From: Candidatus Cloacimonadota bacterium | Lineage (GTDB): Bacteria; Cloacimonadota; Cloacimonadia; Cloacimonadales; Cloacimonadaceae | Length of the DNA: 6,577 nucleotides | Reading direction: 5' to 3' | Assembly (NCBI GenBank): GCA_023230025.1 | Contig: JALNYD010000157.1 | Coordinates: forward strand, 1-6,577 | Shown here: positions 5,725 through 6,577 of the stretch, piece after piece | How the letters are laid out: the number at the start of each line of letters is the position of its first letter | Numbering within the stretch: position 1 is the stretch's first letter | Position numbers and translations under genes: made by a program | Notes under the pieces: generated by a model | Seen by the model: only the letters and a program-made list of their open reading frames with translations | What the model was told of the DNA's origin: nothing | The model's database searches: none

Positions 5725-6155
5725 AACTTGCCATTGCCAGTGATCATGCCGGATATCAGCTCAAGGAAGCACTCAAAAAGGCCTTCCCAATGCACGATTT
5801 TGAGGATTTTGGCACCAATGATGAAAGCAGCATGGATTATCCCGATAGTGGCTTCCCGGCAGCCCGGGCTGTTGCTGAGGGAAGCTGTGAACTGGGCATC
5901 TTGATTTGTGGCAGTGGCATCGGAATGAGTATCACGGCAAACAAAGTTCCCGGCATCCGCGCTGCCCTGTGCACAATTACCGATGTAGCCAGACTTTCCA
6001 GAATGCATAATAATGCCAACGTCCTGGTTTTGGCAGGACGCTTTACCGCCGTGGCCTATGCGATTGAAATCGTGAGGGCCTGGCTGGAAACCCCCTTTGA
6101 AGGGGGAAGACACGAACAAAGACTATCTAAAATAAACCAAGGAGAAAGGAAGTGA
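5721..6155 (+). CDS. rpiB: Ribose-5-phosphate isomerase B
   Basis: The protein has 144 residues, typical for RpiB (about 145-150). The ATG overlaps the upstream TGA (ATGA), with GGAGG (5712-5716) 4 bases ahead. It interconverts ribose 5-phosphate and ribulose 5-phosphate in the non-oxidative pentose phosphate pathway. Visible signatures: IASDHAGYQLK (5-15) with Asp8 and His9; DYPD (39-42); GILICGSGIGMSITANK (59-75) with the likely catalytic base Cys63 and the Gly-rich anion hole; ARLSRMHNNANVLVLAGR (90-107) with His96, Asn97 and Arg107; and FEGGRHEQRLSKI (126-138), the phosphate-binding tail. All expected catalytic positions are present. LacA/LacB and allose-6-phosphate isomerases share this fold, but the glyA neighbour, common for rpiB in many bacteria, supports RpiB. 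Confidence 0.93.
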   Translation: MKLAIASDHAGYQLKEALKKAFPMHDFEDFGTNDESSMDYPDSGFPAARAVAEGSCELGILICGSGIGMSITANKVPGIRAALCTITDVARLSRMHNNANVLVLAGRFTAVAYAIEIVRAWLETPFEGGRHEQRLSKINQGERK

Positions 6156-6577
6156 AACACATCCAAAAACAGGATCCCGAACTCTATGCCGCAATCAGCA
6201 GTGAGCTGAAACGGCAGCAGGAAAATCTGGAGCTCATTGCCAGCGAAAACTTCACATCACTGGCTGTGATGGAAGCTCAGGGCAGCATCCTCACCAATAA
6301 ATATGCTGAGGGTTATCCCTATCGCTGGAGCAAGAAAACCGGCAAGATCAACTACAATCTTTATGGCCGTTACTATGGCGGATGCGAATACATCGATGAT
6401 GTAGAACGCCTGGCCATTGAACGTGCCAAAGAGCTGTTTGGTGCAGAACATGCCAATGTGCAACCCCACAGCGGTTCTCAAGCCAATATGGCTGCTTATT
6501 TTGCTCTGGTTAATCCCGGAGATACAGTGCTTACTCTGGAGCTTGCCCATGGTGGACATCTGACCCATGGCCATCCT
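6152..6577 (+). CDS. glyA: Serine hydroxymethyltransferase, N-terminal 142 residues (3' end outside window)
   Basis: A GTG start overlaps the rpiB stop (GTGA), preceded by AAGGAG (6139-6144) and AAAGGAAG. The enzyme is a PLP protein converting serine and tetrahydrofolate to glycine and 5,10-methylene-tetrahydrofolate, usually about 410-430 residues. Visible signatures: ENLELIASENFTS (24-36), LTNKYAEGYP (47-56), RYYGGCEYIDDVERLA (73-88), AKELFGAEHANVQPHSGSQA (92-111), and the start of the cofactor pocket LAHGGHLTHG (131-140). The PLP lysine lies beyond the window. One oddity is clear: most bacterial enzymes read EGYPGKRYYGGCE, but here sixteen residues (57-72) stand where Gly-Lys is expected, an insertion of about 14. 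The flanking motifs are intact and the frame is continuous, so this is a real in-frame insertion. Confidence 0.94.
   Translation, partial: MKHIQKQDPELYAAISSELKRQQENLELIASENFTSLAVMEAQGSILTNKYAEGYPYRWSKKTGKINYNLYGRYYGGCEYIDDVERLAIERAKELFGAEHANVQPHSGSQANMAAYFALVNPGDTVLTLELAHGGHLTHGHP

Noticed and set aside
6091..6106. GC-rich inverted repeat CCCCCT-TTGA-AGGGGG near the end of rpiB, like a terminator stem.
   Set aside because: It encodes the conserved TPFEGG segment of RpiB, no T-run follows, and glyA starts 46 bases downstream with overlapping codons, so termination here is unlikely.
6257..6574. A 105-codon - strand frame opposite glyA with some hydrophobic stretches.
   Set aside because: The + strand carries an unmistakable GlyA sequence throughout; the hydrophobic run is the complement of its conserved segments.
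1..6577. CRISPR array, tRNA, rRNA, transposase or attachment sites.
   Set aside because: No regularly spaced direct repeats, cloverleaf-like sequence, transposase motifs or paired terminal repeats were seen on either strand.

Overview
The window looks like chromosomal DNA of a Gram-negative, probably anaerobic and fermentative bacterium. The evidence is three lipoproteins with N-terminal lipoboxes, an LpoB/COG3014 outer-membrane pair, a TonB C-terminal domain, and tandem phosphate butyryltransferase-family genes. My best guess at the lineage is Candidatus Cloacimonadota or a close relative. That rests on gene content and protein style only and is weak. All genes supported here read on the + strand.

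Left part (1 to about 1735) is accessory in character. It opens with the last 150 residues of a DUF499-type ATPase, a family known from defence-associated loci together with DUF1156 methylases. A short secreted protein resembling the front of the DUF4932 family overlaps its end. Next comes a small lipoprotein carrying a TonB C-terminal domain, preceded by a leader with two inverted repeats. Then follows a broken remnant of a RhuM-family gene, with its ribosome binding site and ATG kept but a frameshift and a stop behind them.

Right part (about 1729 to the end) is core-like and closely packed. A sigma70-like promoter candidate at 1729-1757 precedes lpoB-like, a COG3014-family lipoprotein gene, two tandem ptb-family genes, rpiB and the start of glyA. 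The junctions are +6, +30, +4, -4 and -4 bases, with no terminator visible between genes, so the set may be one transcription unit. The first two genes encode cell-envelope lipoproteins thought to act with penicillin-binding proteins. The next two encode acyl-CoA to acyl-phosphate transferases, which conserve energy when paired with an acyl kinase; no kinase is in the window. RpiB and GlyA belong to pentose-phosphate and one-carbon/serine-glycine metabolism.

No complete new system can be claimed. The points most worth a second look are the DUF499 defence edge, the TonB domain on a lipoprotein, the diverged tandem ptb pair, and a roughly 14-residue insertion in the active-site region of GlyA.
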